NCBI GenBank assembly: GCA_022842185.1
Contig: JALHQB010000003.1
Coordinates: forward strand, 5,297-69,296
Reading direction: 5' to 3'
DNA: 64,000 bases
Source of the DNA: Acetobacteraceae bacterium
Lineage (GTDB): Bacteria > Pseudomonadota > Alphaproteobacteria > Acetobacterales > Acetobacteraceae
Positions 7,821 through 15,391 of this stretch are shown here, one piece after another. Below the pieces are notes generated by a model. The model made no database searches. It saw nothing but the letters and a program-made list of their open reading frames with translations, and was not told where the DNA came from. The number at the start of each line of letters is the position of its first letter. Positions within the stretch are counted from its first letter, which is position 1. The position numbers were made by a program, and so were the translations under genes.

Positions 7821-8948
7821 ATGCTCGACCTATTCACAGGAAGAGAATCTTATTTGCCTAAAACCGAAGGGATTAAGTATGCGGGTTCAAAGCTCAAAAT
7901 CCTTCCGTATATCCTGGATCTGACTAGAAAGCTCCAACCAAAAAGCATTTTCGATGGGTTTACTGGAACAACTCGAGTTGCTCAAGCATTTGCGCAAGCT
8001 GGATATGCAGTCATAGCGAATGATCGGGCTGCCTGGTCGGAGACCTTCGGTAAGTGCTACCTTCTTAATTCTCATCCATCGTCTCATTATGTCTCGATGA
8101 TTAATTATCTAAACAACTTGCCGCCGGAGGATGGTTGGTTCACCGAGCATTATGGCGGTTTTGCAAACGGCGGTGTGTCGGTTGGGTCAGATGGGTTGAA
8201 GAAGCCGTGGCAAGTGCATAATACACGAAAGCTTGATGCTATACGGACAGAGATCGATCGACTAGGAATTTCAGATCTAGAGAGATCCGTTCTGTTAACA
8301 AGCTTGATATATGCTCTTGACGAGGTTGATAACACACTCGGGCATTTTGCAGCCTACCTGAACGAATGGTCTCCTCGCTCGTACAAGACAATGAAGCTGT
8401 CCGTGCCTGCGCTTTTTCACAGCGCAAATCAGCATCGCGTTATCTCAGGCGATGTTTTTAAAATACTGCCGGAAGTTGCTGTTGATCTTGCTTATTTCGA
8501 CCCCCCGTATGGCTCGAATAACGATAAGATGCCACCATCGCGAGTGCGATACTCCGCCTACTACCATGTCTGGACAACAATCTGTCTAAACGACAAGCCG
8601 CAGCTCTTTGGAAAGGCACTGAGGCGAGCCGATACATCCGATAGTTTTGCGCCCTCTATTTTTGAAGAGTTTAGACGAGGTGATTCAGGGCGATTTATTG
8701 CTGTCGAGGCCATAGAAAAACTAATCTCCAATACAAACGCACGGCATATTATTCTTTCATATAGCTCGGGCGGTCGCGCAACCGCGGAGGAAATTAACGA
8801 TGTGATTGCGCGCAACGGCACTCTCATCGAAGTTGCTGAGATAAACTATAAAAAGAACGTGATGGCAAATATGCGCTGGACAAGCGAATGGATTCGAAAT
8901 GCAGAGGAACCGAATCGTGAATTTCTGTTTGTTATAGATAAGGGGTAA
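7821..8948 (+). CDS. D12-class N6-adenine DNA methyltransferase
   Basis: A 375-residue methylase of the Dam/D12 class. Motif X is 'IKYAGSKLKILPYI' (18-31), the SAM-binding motif I 'FDGFTGTTRVAQAFAQAGY' (44-62) and the catalytic motif IV 'DPPYG' (227-231). The order X-I-IV fits the alpha group. It modifies adenine in a specific DNA site and protects the host from the restriction enzyme encoded just upstream. The D12 family also contains orphan and phage methylases, but the close neighbour argues for a restriction-modification role. The gene is markedly AT-richer than the flanking DNA, which supports recent acquisition. Confidence 0.9.
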   Translation: MLDLFTGRESYLPKTEGIKYAGSKLKILPYILDLTRKLQPKSIFDGFTGTTRVAQAFAQAGYAVIANDRAAWSETFGKCYLLNSHPSSHYVSMINYLNNLPPEDGWFTEHYGGFANGGVSVGSDGLKKPWQVHNTRKLDAIRTEIDRLGISDLERSVLLTSLIYALDEVDNTLGHFAAYLNEWSPRSYKTMKLSVPALFHSANQHRVISGDVFKILPEVAVDLAYFDPPYGSNNDKMPPSRVRYSAYYHVWTTICLNDKPQLFGKALRRADTSDSFAPSIFEEFRRGDSGRFIAVEAIEKLISNTNARHIILSYSSGGRATAEEINDVIARNGTLIEVAEINYKKNVMANMRWTSEWIRNAEEPNREFLFVIDKG

Positions 8949-9036
8949 ATCGGGATTATCTGATGGCGGATTTAGCATCCGCAATGAACACCCCCACCGT
9001 TCTGTGTCTCGCCCCCGCCGGACAATTGTTGATACC

Positions 9037-9302
9037 TCCAGAAAACCCCTCACCAAGATGCGCGCTGTCTGGTCCATTGACGCCGAGCGTTGCAGGATAT
9101 GGCGGTAGTGGGTTAACCGGGGTTCTTCGACATGTCGGATCGGCTGCGGGATTTGTCAGCCAAGGGCGATGACCTGGAGCGCATCGCCTCCCTGGTGAAC
9201 TTTGAGCAGTTCCGGCCGGAGTTGGCGCAGGCGGTGGCGCGCGGCAACGGCAGCAAGGGCGGCCGCTCGGCCTTCGACCATGTGCTGATGCGCAAGGTGG
9301 AC
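9037..9302 (+). pseudogene. IS5-family remnant 1 (left end and N-terminal transposase fragment)
   Basis: This starts with a 'cctccagaaaacccctc' end sequence, followed by a transposase N-terminus ('GFFDMSDRLRDLSAKGDDLERI...GSKGGRSAFDHVLM') that aligns with the copy at 9373. Reading from the ATG at 9099 there is an in-frame TAA after five codons, and the homology stops near 9302 where a second element's end begins. It is therefore an inactive fragment truncated by insertion of remnant 2. Confidence 0.7.
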
Positions 9303-9824
9303 GCCTCCAGAAACCCCTCGTCATGACGATGTTCGGCTGATTCACTGACGCGGAGCGGCGTGGGGGACGGCGATGGTAGGGCAGCCTGGGTTCTTCGATG
9401 TTGAGGAGAGGCTGCGGGAGCTGTTGGCCAAAGGCGATGACCTCGAGCGGATCGCCGTGCTGGTCGATTTCGCCATGCTCCTAGCGGAGCTGGAGCGGGC
9501 GGTGCCGCGTTCGGACGGCGCGAAGGGCGGCCGGCCTGCGTTTGATCACGTGCTGATGTTCAAGATCCTGCTGCTGCAGGCGATGCACGGGCTGTCGGAC
9601 GAACGCTGCGAGTACCTCATCAAGGACCGCCTGTCCTTCATGCGCTTCCTTGGCCTGGGGCTGGCCGACCCGGTGCCGGACGCCAACACGATCTGGGCGT
9701 TCCGCGAGGCGCTGAAGCGTACCGGCGCGGTGGAGCGGCTGTTCGCGCAGTTCGATGCCGCGCTGCGTGCCGCCGGCTACCTGGCGATGGGCGGACAGAT
9801 TGTGGACGCGACCCGCCATTCCCG
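9303..9824 (+). pseudogene. IS5-family transposase, 3'-truncated (remnant 2)
   Basis: A left end 'cctccagaaacccctc' at about 9303 is followed by a transposase ORF from 9373 (MVGQPGFFDVEERLRELL). The N-terminal domain is intact: 'GGRPAFDHVLMFKILLLQAMHGLSDERCEYLIKDRLSFMRFLGL' and 'PVPDANTIWAFREAL'. Similarity ends shortly after 'GGQIVDAT', the first catalytic Asp region of IS5/IS1182-type DDE transposases; the reading frame then runs through unrelated sequence to 10044. The remaining catalytic Asp and Glu are lost and no right end is visible, so the element is dead. Confidence 0.75.
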
Positions 9825-10420
9825 ATTCCCCCTGCAACTCAAGCGGGACATTACAGAAAGAGAGACGGATTGCGCAGTCTTGCGGAGGCCGGACTACCCC
9901 AATTTTGCGGCTTTTCTCGGTGAAGCTCGGGCCTTGCGACGAGCAGTTGGAACCGGGCGGCGATCGCCCGAGCGGTCTCACCCCCAACCCCAAGCGAGGG
10001 GCGTGCCCGGAGATCGGCCTTTTTCCTGGATTTCAGGCTTGTAGACTAAATCGCCCAAGTCCCGAGCTTCGGAGAGAGAATGGCCTCCGGAGCGACGCAA
10101 ACGCCGGTCGTTGCGTTCTCCAACCCTCAAGCCACAGCGGCAAAACCCCAGGAAACCTGCGGTTCACGGCGCCAGCGACGGATGGAAAATGTGAGGTTGG
10201 GAAACCGACTGGAGCAGCGGTGGGGATTCGAACTCTTGGCCCCAAGCCAGACGTGAGTAGGTCAGTTTGGTTGACGATCAGATCGAGGCCGTCGCGTATT
10301 TGCATCTTCGGTTGCGCGTCCTCGATTTGAACGTGCACCAAAGGCAACGGCGTCGACACAATGTGCTATCGCGGGAAAGAGACAGACGATACTTCGGCCG
10401 GCGGCTCGCCGGCCAAACGC
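9825..10420. other. Non-coding stretch between IS5 remnant and module A
   Basis: No supported gene. The tail of the broken transposase frame runs into it. It holds a short tRNA-3'-end-like segment at 10210-10233. ORFs readable on both strands have no recognisable domains and overlap one another. Confidence 0.5.
10210..10233 (-). other. tRNA 3'-end-like fragment (possible old attachment site)
   Basis: On the minus strand this reads a T-loop GTTCGAATCC followed by an acceptor-like tail ending TGCTCCA, i.e. the last ~24 bases of a tRNA with encoded CCA. The T-stem and 5' half cannot be folded from the adjoining bases, so it is not a tRNA gene. Such fragments are typical of attachment-site scars. 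Confidence 0.35.
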
Positions 10421-10568
10421 ACATTCCGCTCGACTTCCCTTTGACAGGAAGCATTGGTGCTGACGCGCCGCGGGTGAGGGAGCCCGCGAGAGCAAACCCG
10501 GTAAGTCCCGGGCTTCGGGTGGTGGGAGCGCGCCGCATGGGGCGGCCTCCCGCACAGGAGCCATCCCG
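10421..10568 (+). promoter_or_regulatory. Conserved leader of recombinase module A
   Basis: The 148 bases before the DUF3489 start are closely matched by 50400-50549 upstream of module B, including 'ttccctttgacaggaagcattggtg' as a split match and the dyad 'cccgggcttcggg'. Conservation outside coding sequence marks it as a functional leader or element end; the dyad could form an RNA hairpin before the DUF3489 ribosome-binding region. Confidence 0.45.
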
Positions 10569-11165
10569 ATGTCCGACACCAAGACGCTCACCGTCGCCCA
10601 ACTTCTCATCCTCACCACTGCCGCACAGCGGCCCGACCACATGGTCCTCCCCCTGCCAGCGACGATCCGCGCTCGTGGCGGCGCACAGCGCAACCTGCTC
10701 GGCGCCCTGCTCAAGATGGACCTCGTCGCGGAGGTGCCAGTCGATGACGCAAGCATCGCCTGGCGGACCGACCAGGCCGGTCAACGCCACGGCCTCCGCA
10801 TCACCGCAGCCGGCCTCACTGCCGCAGGCGCCTCGCCCGAGGCGATGGCGGGATCGACGGCTTCCGACGCCGACAAGGCGGAGCAGTCGGGTGCCGCGGG
10901 CAGCGACGCTGCCGTGGTCGAGGAGCCTGCCGCTGGGCATGGTTCGCACGAGGGATCGCCCCGGCGCCCGACCGGCAAGCTGGGTGAGGCGCTGCAGGTG
11001 ATCTCCGGCGAAACTGGCGCGACACTGGCGGAGATCACGACGCTGACCGGCTGGCTGCCGCACACCGCCCGCGCCGCCGTCACCGGACTGCGCAAGCGGG
11101 GTTTCGATGTGGCGCTCATCCAACAGAACGGCCGCAAGGCCTACCGCCTGACCATGGCTGGCTGA
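10569..11165 (+). CDS. DUF3489 domain protein (module A)
   Basis: A 198-residue protein beginning MSDTKTLTVAQLLIL. The C-terminal 60 residues carry the DUF3489 signature 'GKLGEALQVISGETGATLAEITTLTGWLPHTARAAVTGLRKRGF', a winged-helix-like DNA-binding fold. The N-terminal part ('AQLLILTTAAQRPDHMVLPLP') also looks HTH-like, and a low-complexity Ala/Glu linker joins the two. It heads the three-gene recombinase module and is nearly identical to the 50550 copy. DUF3489 genes regularly accompany DUF2924 and serine recombinases on alphaproteobacterial elements, which suggests an accessory or regulatory role. Confidence 0.85.
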   Translation: MSDTKTLTVAQLLILTTAAQRPDHMVLPLPATIRARGGAQRNLLGALLKMDLVAEVPVDDASIAWRTDQAGQRHGLRITAAGLTAAGASPEAMAGSTASDADKAEQSGAAGSDAAVVEEPAAGHGSHEGSPRRPTGKLGEALQVISGETGATLAEITTLTGWLPHTARAAVTGLRKRGFDVALIQQNGRKAYRLTMAG

Positions 11166-11175
11166 GATGGCAGCG

Positions 11176-11730
11176 ATGACGGAACAGGGTGGGGGAGGGA
11201 TTGACCTGCCCCACCGCGCCTCGGGCTCCGCGTCTCCGCGGGCTAGTGGCGACAACTCTGCGCCAGGAGAGGAACTGAGCGAGTGCCTCACAGCGCTCGC
11301 CGATCTCGGACTGGAAGACCTCCGCATCGAGTGGAGCAGACTTTACCGCGCCACCCCGCCCCGTCTCAGTCGGGATCTCCTGCTGCGCAGTATCGCGCAC
11401 CGTCTGCAGGAGGAGGCGCTGGGCGGCCTGGCGCCTGCCACCCAGCGTCGGCTGGCCGCCATGGCACGTGTGGTGGCGGGAGCCGCCCCGCCGACGGCGG
11501 CGCCCGCCACCGTCAAGTTCAAGGCCGGCACCACCCTGGTGCGCGAATGGCATGGTCGCACCCACACCGTCCTCGTGCGGGAGACAGGCTTTGAGCACGA
11601 GGGTAAACACTACGCCTCCCTCACCCAGATTGCCCGCGCCATCACGGGTGCGCATTGGTCCGGTCCGCGCTTCTTCGGTCTGCGCCGAGGCAAACCGAAC
11701 ACGAGCCCTGGAGCAGCCGAGCATGGCTGA
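11176..11730 (+). CDS. DUF2924 domain protein (module A)
   Basis: A 184-residue DUF2924 protein starting MTEQGGGGIDLP, the start matching that of the module B homologue at 51157. Signature segments are 'ALADLGLEDLRIEWSRLYRATPPRLSRDLLLRSIAHRLQEEALGGL' and 'GTTLVREWHGRTHTVLVRETGFEHEGKHYASLTQIARAITGAHWSGPRFFGL'. It lies 10 bp after DUF3489 and overlaps the recombinase by 8 bp (ATGGCTGA), so expression is coupled. It is presumed to assist the recombinase; no catalytic residues are known. Confidence 0.87.
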   Translation: MTEQGGGGIDLPHRASGSASPRASGDNSAPGEELSECLTALADLGLEDLRIEWSRLYRATPPRLSRDLLLRSIAHRLQEEALGGLAPATQRRLAAMARVVAGAAPPTAAPATVKFKAGTTLVREWHGRTHTVLVRETGFEHEGKHYASLTQIARAITGAHWSGPRFFGLRRGKPNTSPGAAEHG

Positions 11731-13453
11731 TCGCCCCAAACGGGCGTCATCGCAACCATCGCGCAGTCCCGGCGCGCGACGCTGCGCGATCTACACCCGC
11801 AAATCCTCCGAGGATGGATTGGATCAGTCCTTCAACAGCCTCGACGCTCAACGAGAGGCCTGTCAGGCCTATGCGACCAGCCAGCGCCATGAGGGTTGGG
11901 TCCTGCTCCCCACCCAATACGACGATGGCGGCCTCTCCGGTGGCAGCCTCGAGCGGCCTGCGCTGCAGCGCCTGCTGTCCGACATCCGCGCTGGCAAGGT
12001 CGACCTGGTGCTGGTGTACAAGGTCGATCGCCTGACACGATCCCTTCCCGACTTTGCCCGCATCGTCGAAGTGTTCGATGAACACGACGCTTCGTTTGTG
12101 TCGGTCACTCAGCACTTCAATACCACCACCAGCATGGGTCGCCTTACGTTGAACATGCTGCTCTCCTTCGCGCAGTTCGAGCGCGAGGTGGCCGGCGAGC
12201 GCATCCGCGACAAGATTGCCGCCTCCAAGCGAAAGGGCATGTGGATGGGCGGATCCATCCCGCTTGGTTACCAGGTGCGCGATCGCAAGCTGATCGTGGA
12301 TGAGACCGAGGCCGAGATGGTGCGGCATGTCTTCCGCACCTATTGCGATCTCGGCTCCGTCCGCTTGCTGCAGGCGCGGCTTGCCTCGGAAGGTGTCGCG
12401 AGCAAATCAGGCCGCCGCTTAGTGCACGGCGCATTGTCGCACATGCTGCACAACCGCACCTATCGCGGCGAGGTCACTCACAAGGGCCATGTCTATGCCG
12501 GCGAGCATACCGCCATCGTCGATGAGGCGCTCTGGGATGCGGTGCAGAGCCTGCTGGCCGAGAACCGCGCCGATCGTGCCTCAGGTAGTAAAGCCGATCA
12601 TCCCAGCCTCCTCGCGGGGCTGGCGTATGATGTGGATGGCGAGACACGCCTTTCTCCAACCCATGCCGTGAAGGCCGGCAAGCGATACCGCTATTACGTC
12701 TCGCGGACGCTGGTCACCGCCACCCGATCATCCTCACCCGACGGCCGTCGCGTTCCTGCCCACGATCTCGAGCAGCTGGTGATCGGACAGGTGCGGCGGT
12801 TCCTGACTGACGAAGCGGCCCTGTTCGCAGCGCTGGATCGGACGATCCCGGGCATCGCGGAACGTCGGAAGGTGTTGGATCAGGCATCGCGCCTTGCACG
12901 GGACTGGCCAAGACTGGCCGCCGCCGAAGCTCGACGCATCCTGCTTGGCCTGCTGGAGCGCGTTTCGCTGCACCCCGATCGGATCGACATCCACCTGCGA
13001 CCCGATCACTTGCCCAAAGTTCTGTCCGGCCCGACGCGCCACGGTTCGCCCGATGCGCCCGAGGCAAGGGCCGGATCGCCGCTCATCCTGACCGTATCGG
13101 TAGCACTGCGCCGCGCTGGCAAGGAAATGACGATGGTGCTGGAGACAGACCCTGCGGCTACGCCGACCGCCGATCCCGCGATGCTGCGATTGATCCTGCG
13201 GGCGCGCGCGATGTGGGAGAAGGTCCAGCGCAGCGAGGTGGCGGGCCTTGGCGAGCTGGCGATGCAGGAAGGTGTGAGCGGCTCCTATGCTTCGCGCATC
13301 ATCCGGCTCGCCTTCCTCGCGCCGGACATGCTCTCGGCGATCATGGAAGGCCGGCAGCCCAAGGAGCTGACAGCGGTTCGGCTGCTGCAGGAATGCTGCC
13401 GGGGCCTGCCCGTCGAGTGGCAAGAGCAGCGCTCCTTGCTCGGCTTCAGCTGA
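11723..13453 (+). CDS. Serine recombinase with fused C-terminal HTH (module A)
   Basis: A 576-residue large serine recombinase. Catalytic Ser28 lies in 'AIYTRKSS', followed by 'DGGLSGGSLERPALQRLLSDI', 'KVDRLTRSLPDF' and 'FAQFEREVAGERIRDKIAAS'. The recombinase domain reads 'GSIPLGYQVRDRKLIVDE'. The usual zinc-ribbon cysteines are absent. The last ~110 residues form a separate HTH domain ('GLGELAMQEGVSGSYASRIIRLAFLAPDMLSAIMEGRQPKEL') equivalent to the stand-alone protein at 5722. It is very close to the 51701 copy. ATG at 11723 chosen from overlap with DUF2924 and from alignment of the two copies. It likely acts on the 23-bp repeats described below. Confidence 0.9.
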   Translation: MADRPKRASSQPSRSPGARRCAIYTRKSSEDGLDQSFNSLDAQREACQAYATSQRHEGWVLLPTQYDDGGLSGGSLERPALQRLLSDIRAGKVDLVLVYKVDRLTRSLPDFARIVEVFDEHDASFVSVTQHFNTTTSMGRLTLNMLLSFAQFEREVAGERIRDKIAASKRKGMWMGGSIPLGYQVRDRKLIVDETEAEMVRHVFRTYCDLGSVRLLQARLASEGVASKSGRRLVHGALSHMLHNRTYRGEVTHKGHVYAGEHTAIVDEALWDAVQSLLAENRADRASGSKADHPSLLAGLAYDVDGETRLSPTHAVKAGKRYRYYVSRTLVTATRSSSPDGRRVPAHDLEQLVIGQVRRFLTDEAALFAALDRTIPGIAERRKVLDQASRLARDWPRLAAAEARRILLGLLERVSLHPDRIDIHLRPDHLPKVLSGPTRHGSPDAPEARAGSPLILTVSVALRRAGKEMTMVLETDPAATPTADPAMLRLILRARAMWEKVQRSEVAGLGELAMQEGVSGSYASRIIRLAFLAPDMLSAIMEGRQPKELTAVRLLQECCRGLPVEWQEQRSLLGFS

Positions 13454-13740
13454 GCATCACCAAACCCGAGATTTCCGCGGAAGCCGGCGGCCCATACCGA
13501 ATGGCACGCGCCTGCTGGATTCTGGTTTCGGTCGTCATCGCCGCCGCCCCCGACTACCATCGAGATGGCCGCACAAAAAACTCGTACTGCCAAAAGGGCC
13601 TTGAGAGACACCGGCCGAGATGGAGGCGCGAAACGCGGACTACCTGCGTCTCTACGACTCGCCCCCAGGACGCCATCTCCGTAAGACCGCCGAATTCCGG
13701 GCATGTCACGGCGATGCAATTTCGGAATTCAAGCTGTGCG
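13454..13740. other. Right-end region of module A, no gene
   Basis: This stretch matches the DNA after recombinase B (53435-53721). A block 'aactcgtactgccaaaa', starting about 13578 and recurring at about 53558, 54062 and 54565, always lies roughly 180 bp before a 23-bp repeat. It therefore behaves as an element end (a recombinase arm region) rather than coding DNA. Confidence 0.55.
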
Positions 13741-13763
13741 ATATCAATGACTTAACATGGTTG
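13741..13763. repeat. 23-bp attachment-like direct repeat, copy 1
   Basis: Begins ATATCAATGAC and ends CATGGTTG. Identical copies lie at 53722-53744, 54225-54247 and 54728-54750. The last six bases equal the 3' end of tRNA-Gln (including CCA, read on the other strand). This copy marks the proposed junction between island A (left) and the 40-kb island B (right). Confidence 0.75.
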
Positions 13764-14455
13764 TGCACGCAGTCCCGGGCGAACCGGTCTCGGCCCGCCA
13801 CCAGACAAATTTCCCTGTTTGCAGGGAAAAACAGCGAAGCACGTGATGTGCGCCGACCACCATCATGGCTGAAAGCCAGCAAAGAACGGTCCCTTGCGAC
13901 GAACTCACTGACAATCCAGCAGGGCACTCGTCGCGGTCGATCTGGGAATGAGGAGGGTTCAATCAGGCGCAAACACGGCATTTGAGAGCGATAATGGCGC
14001 CTGGAGGTAGGGCCGGCGGGGATCGGCAGAGGTGACCTGGGATTTACCGCGCGTGATGCGGGATTTTCGGCGATCGATCCGGGATACGCGGCACGGATGC
14101 GAGATGCGTCTCAACGCTGACGGGCCGTCAGTAATGTTCGTGGGACTGCGCCTGTGCGCACGATCAGAATGCGGTAGCAGGTGGATGCCGCCGCGCCGTA
14201 CGGCCGTAGACTTCGGAGCATTTTTTCCGAACTATCGCGCGGCACTGGCCACCGCGCGACTCCTGTGCACTCCCCGGTCAACTCGTCACGAGTGCAGAAA
14301 TTACACAATACTGGAGCAATAGATCGATCTCTAATTTCAAATAATGAACAAAATTCTTTTATTAATAGATTTTTAGACGAATGCTTGAACATTGTTCACT
14401 TCAATAGCACTAGGTTTGGCGTGATCGCTGTAGGGAGGCCAGCCCTCGTCAAAAT
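13764..14455. other. Left end of proposed island B, no supported gene
   Basis: The bases directly after the repeat (TGCACGCAG) resemble those after the copies at 53744 and 54247 (ACCACACAG, ACCTCACAG), and a 'gtttgcagg' follows within 80 bp in each case, suggesting a shared left end. From 14320 to 14420 the sequence is AT-rich. ORFs of up to about 110 codons here lack recognisable content. Confidence 0.45.
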
Positions 14456-14646
14456 CGGCGGAGCCGAGGGGTCCGGCTGGCGGCGACGACCGTTGGCTTG
14501 GTCGGCCTAGGCGGCGGCAACTCGCATGTGGCGCAGCAGCTAGCCCACCTCGGAATCGGCGGATTCGTACTTCTCGACGACGACATCATCACCCTGACCA
14601 ATCTCAACCGTCTGGTCGGCTGCACCCTGGAGGATGTGCAGGCGCA
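14456..14646 (+). pseudogene. ThiF/E1-like protein fragment
   Basis: The + strand frame reads 'RGVRLAATTVGLVGLGGG' then 'NSHVAQQLAHLGIGGFVLLDDDIITLTNLNRLVG', the ATP-binding Rossmann core of the ThiF/MoeB/E1 family (GxGGxxS..., DxDxxxxxNLNR). There is no N-terminal domain or start codon before it, and the frame is cut at 14647 by the left end of an IS66-type element. The catalytic cysteine region is missing, so it is a dead fragment. ThiF proteins with this look often belong to ubiquitin-like or defence operons. Confidence 0.65.
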
Positions 14647-15355
14647 AGTAAGCGTCAGCTGACCCCCACCTTGCTTGGATAGCCGCTTGCCGCCGATGAG
14701 GTTGGCATGACGGATACGACGATCGGCGGCGAGGCGAAGGATCACTCATACGACGGTCGCAAGAGTGGTCGGCGGCCCGAGGCGGGCGCTGCGGTGGAGG
14801 TGCGGGTGCGCGCCGAACGCCGGCGTCCGTGGCCGGACGAGGACAAGTTGCGGATCGTGCGAGAGACGTTGGCGCCCGGTGCGGTGGTGCAGGTGGTCGC
14901 CGACCGGCACGGGGTGAGCACTGGCCAGCTGTACACTTGGCGCAAGCAAATGCTGGCCATGGCCATGTCCGGTTTCACGCCGGTCGAGGTGAGGCCTGAG
15001 TCGCTGCCAGCGCTGGTTGCGACTCCGGAGACGCCGACCGCGCCGGTAATCGGAGATCTGCAGGTTCTGCTGCCTGGCGGTGCCGAGTTGCGGTTCAGCG
15101 GTACGGTGACGCCCGGGTTACTGCGCGAGGTTCTGGCTGCGCTGGGCGGGCGCTGATGCTGCAGCCGCCGCCTGGGATCCGGGCTTTCCTGGCCTGCGGC
15201 ACCACGGACATGCGCAAGGGCTTCGATGGTCTGGCGGCGCAGGTGCAGATGATGCTGGCGCAGGACCCGCATGGTGGCGCGTTGTTTGCTTTTCGCGGCC
15301 GGCCTGGCGACCTGATCAAGCTGCTTTGGAGGGACGGTCAGGGCCTGGTGCTCTA
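14647..15355 (+). mobile_element. IS66-family element, truncated at right
   Basis: The left end GTAAGCGTCAGCTGACCCCC fits the IS66 terminal consensus (GTAAGCG...TGAC). It carries tnpA, then a tnpB that ends prematurely near 15355. The large tnpC transposase and right inverted repeat are absent, and helicase-operon DNA follows directly. It interrupts the ThiF fragment on its left. Confidence 0.8.
14707..15156 (+). CDS. tnpA: IS66 family accessory protein TnpA
   Basis: A 149-residue protein with the transposase-8 type HTH 'RRPWPDEDKLRIVRETLAPGAVVQVVADRHGVSTGQLYTWRKQML', typical of IS66 TnpA, followed by a variable Pro/Glu linker and the conserved tail 'LPGGAELRFSGTVTPGLLREVLAAL'. It binds the IS ends during transposition with TnpB and TnpC. 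The gene itself looks complete, but the element lacks TnpC and so cannot move by itself. Its stop overlaps the tnpB start (TGATG), normal for IS66. Confidence 0.85.
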   Translation: MTDTTIGGEAKDHSYDGRKSGRRPEAGAAVEVRVRAERRRPWPDEDKLRIVRETLAPGAVVQVVADRHGVSTGQLYTWRKQMLAMAMSGFTPVEVRPESLPALVATPETPTAPVIGDLQVLLPGGAELRFSGTVTPGLLREVLAALGGR

Positions 15356-15356
15356 G
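15156..15356 (+). pseudogene. tnpB: IS66 family TnpB, C-terminally truncated
   Basis: The frame encodes 66 residues beginning MLQPPPGIRAFLACGTTDMRKGFDGLAAQVQ, the standard start of IS66 Orf2/TnpB, and reaches 'GDLIKLLWRDGQGLVL' before a stop. Intact TnpB proteins are about 115 residues, so roughly the last 45 are lost at the point where the IS was cut. ATG overlaps the tnpA stop. Confidence 0.8.
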
Positions 15357-15391
15357 GCACGCCACGGCGCCTGCACACGATAGTGATACAC

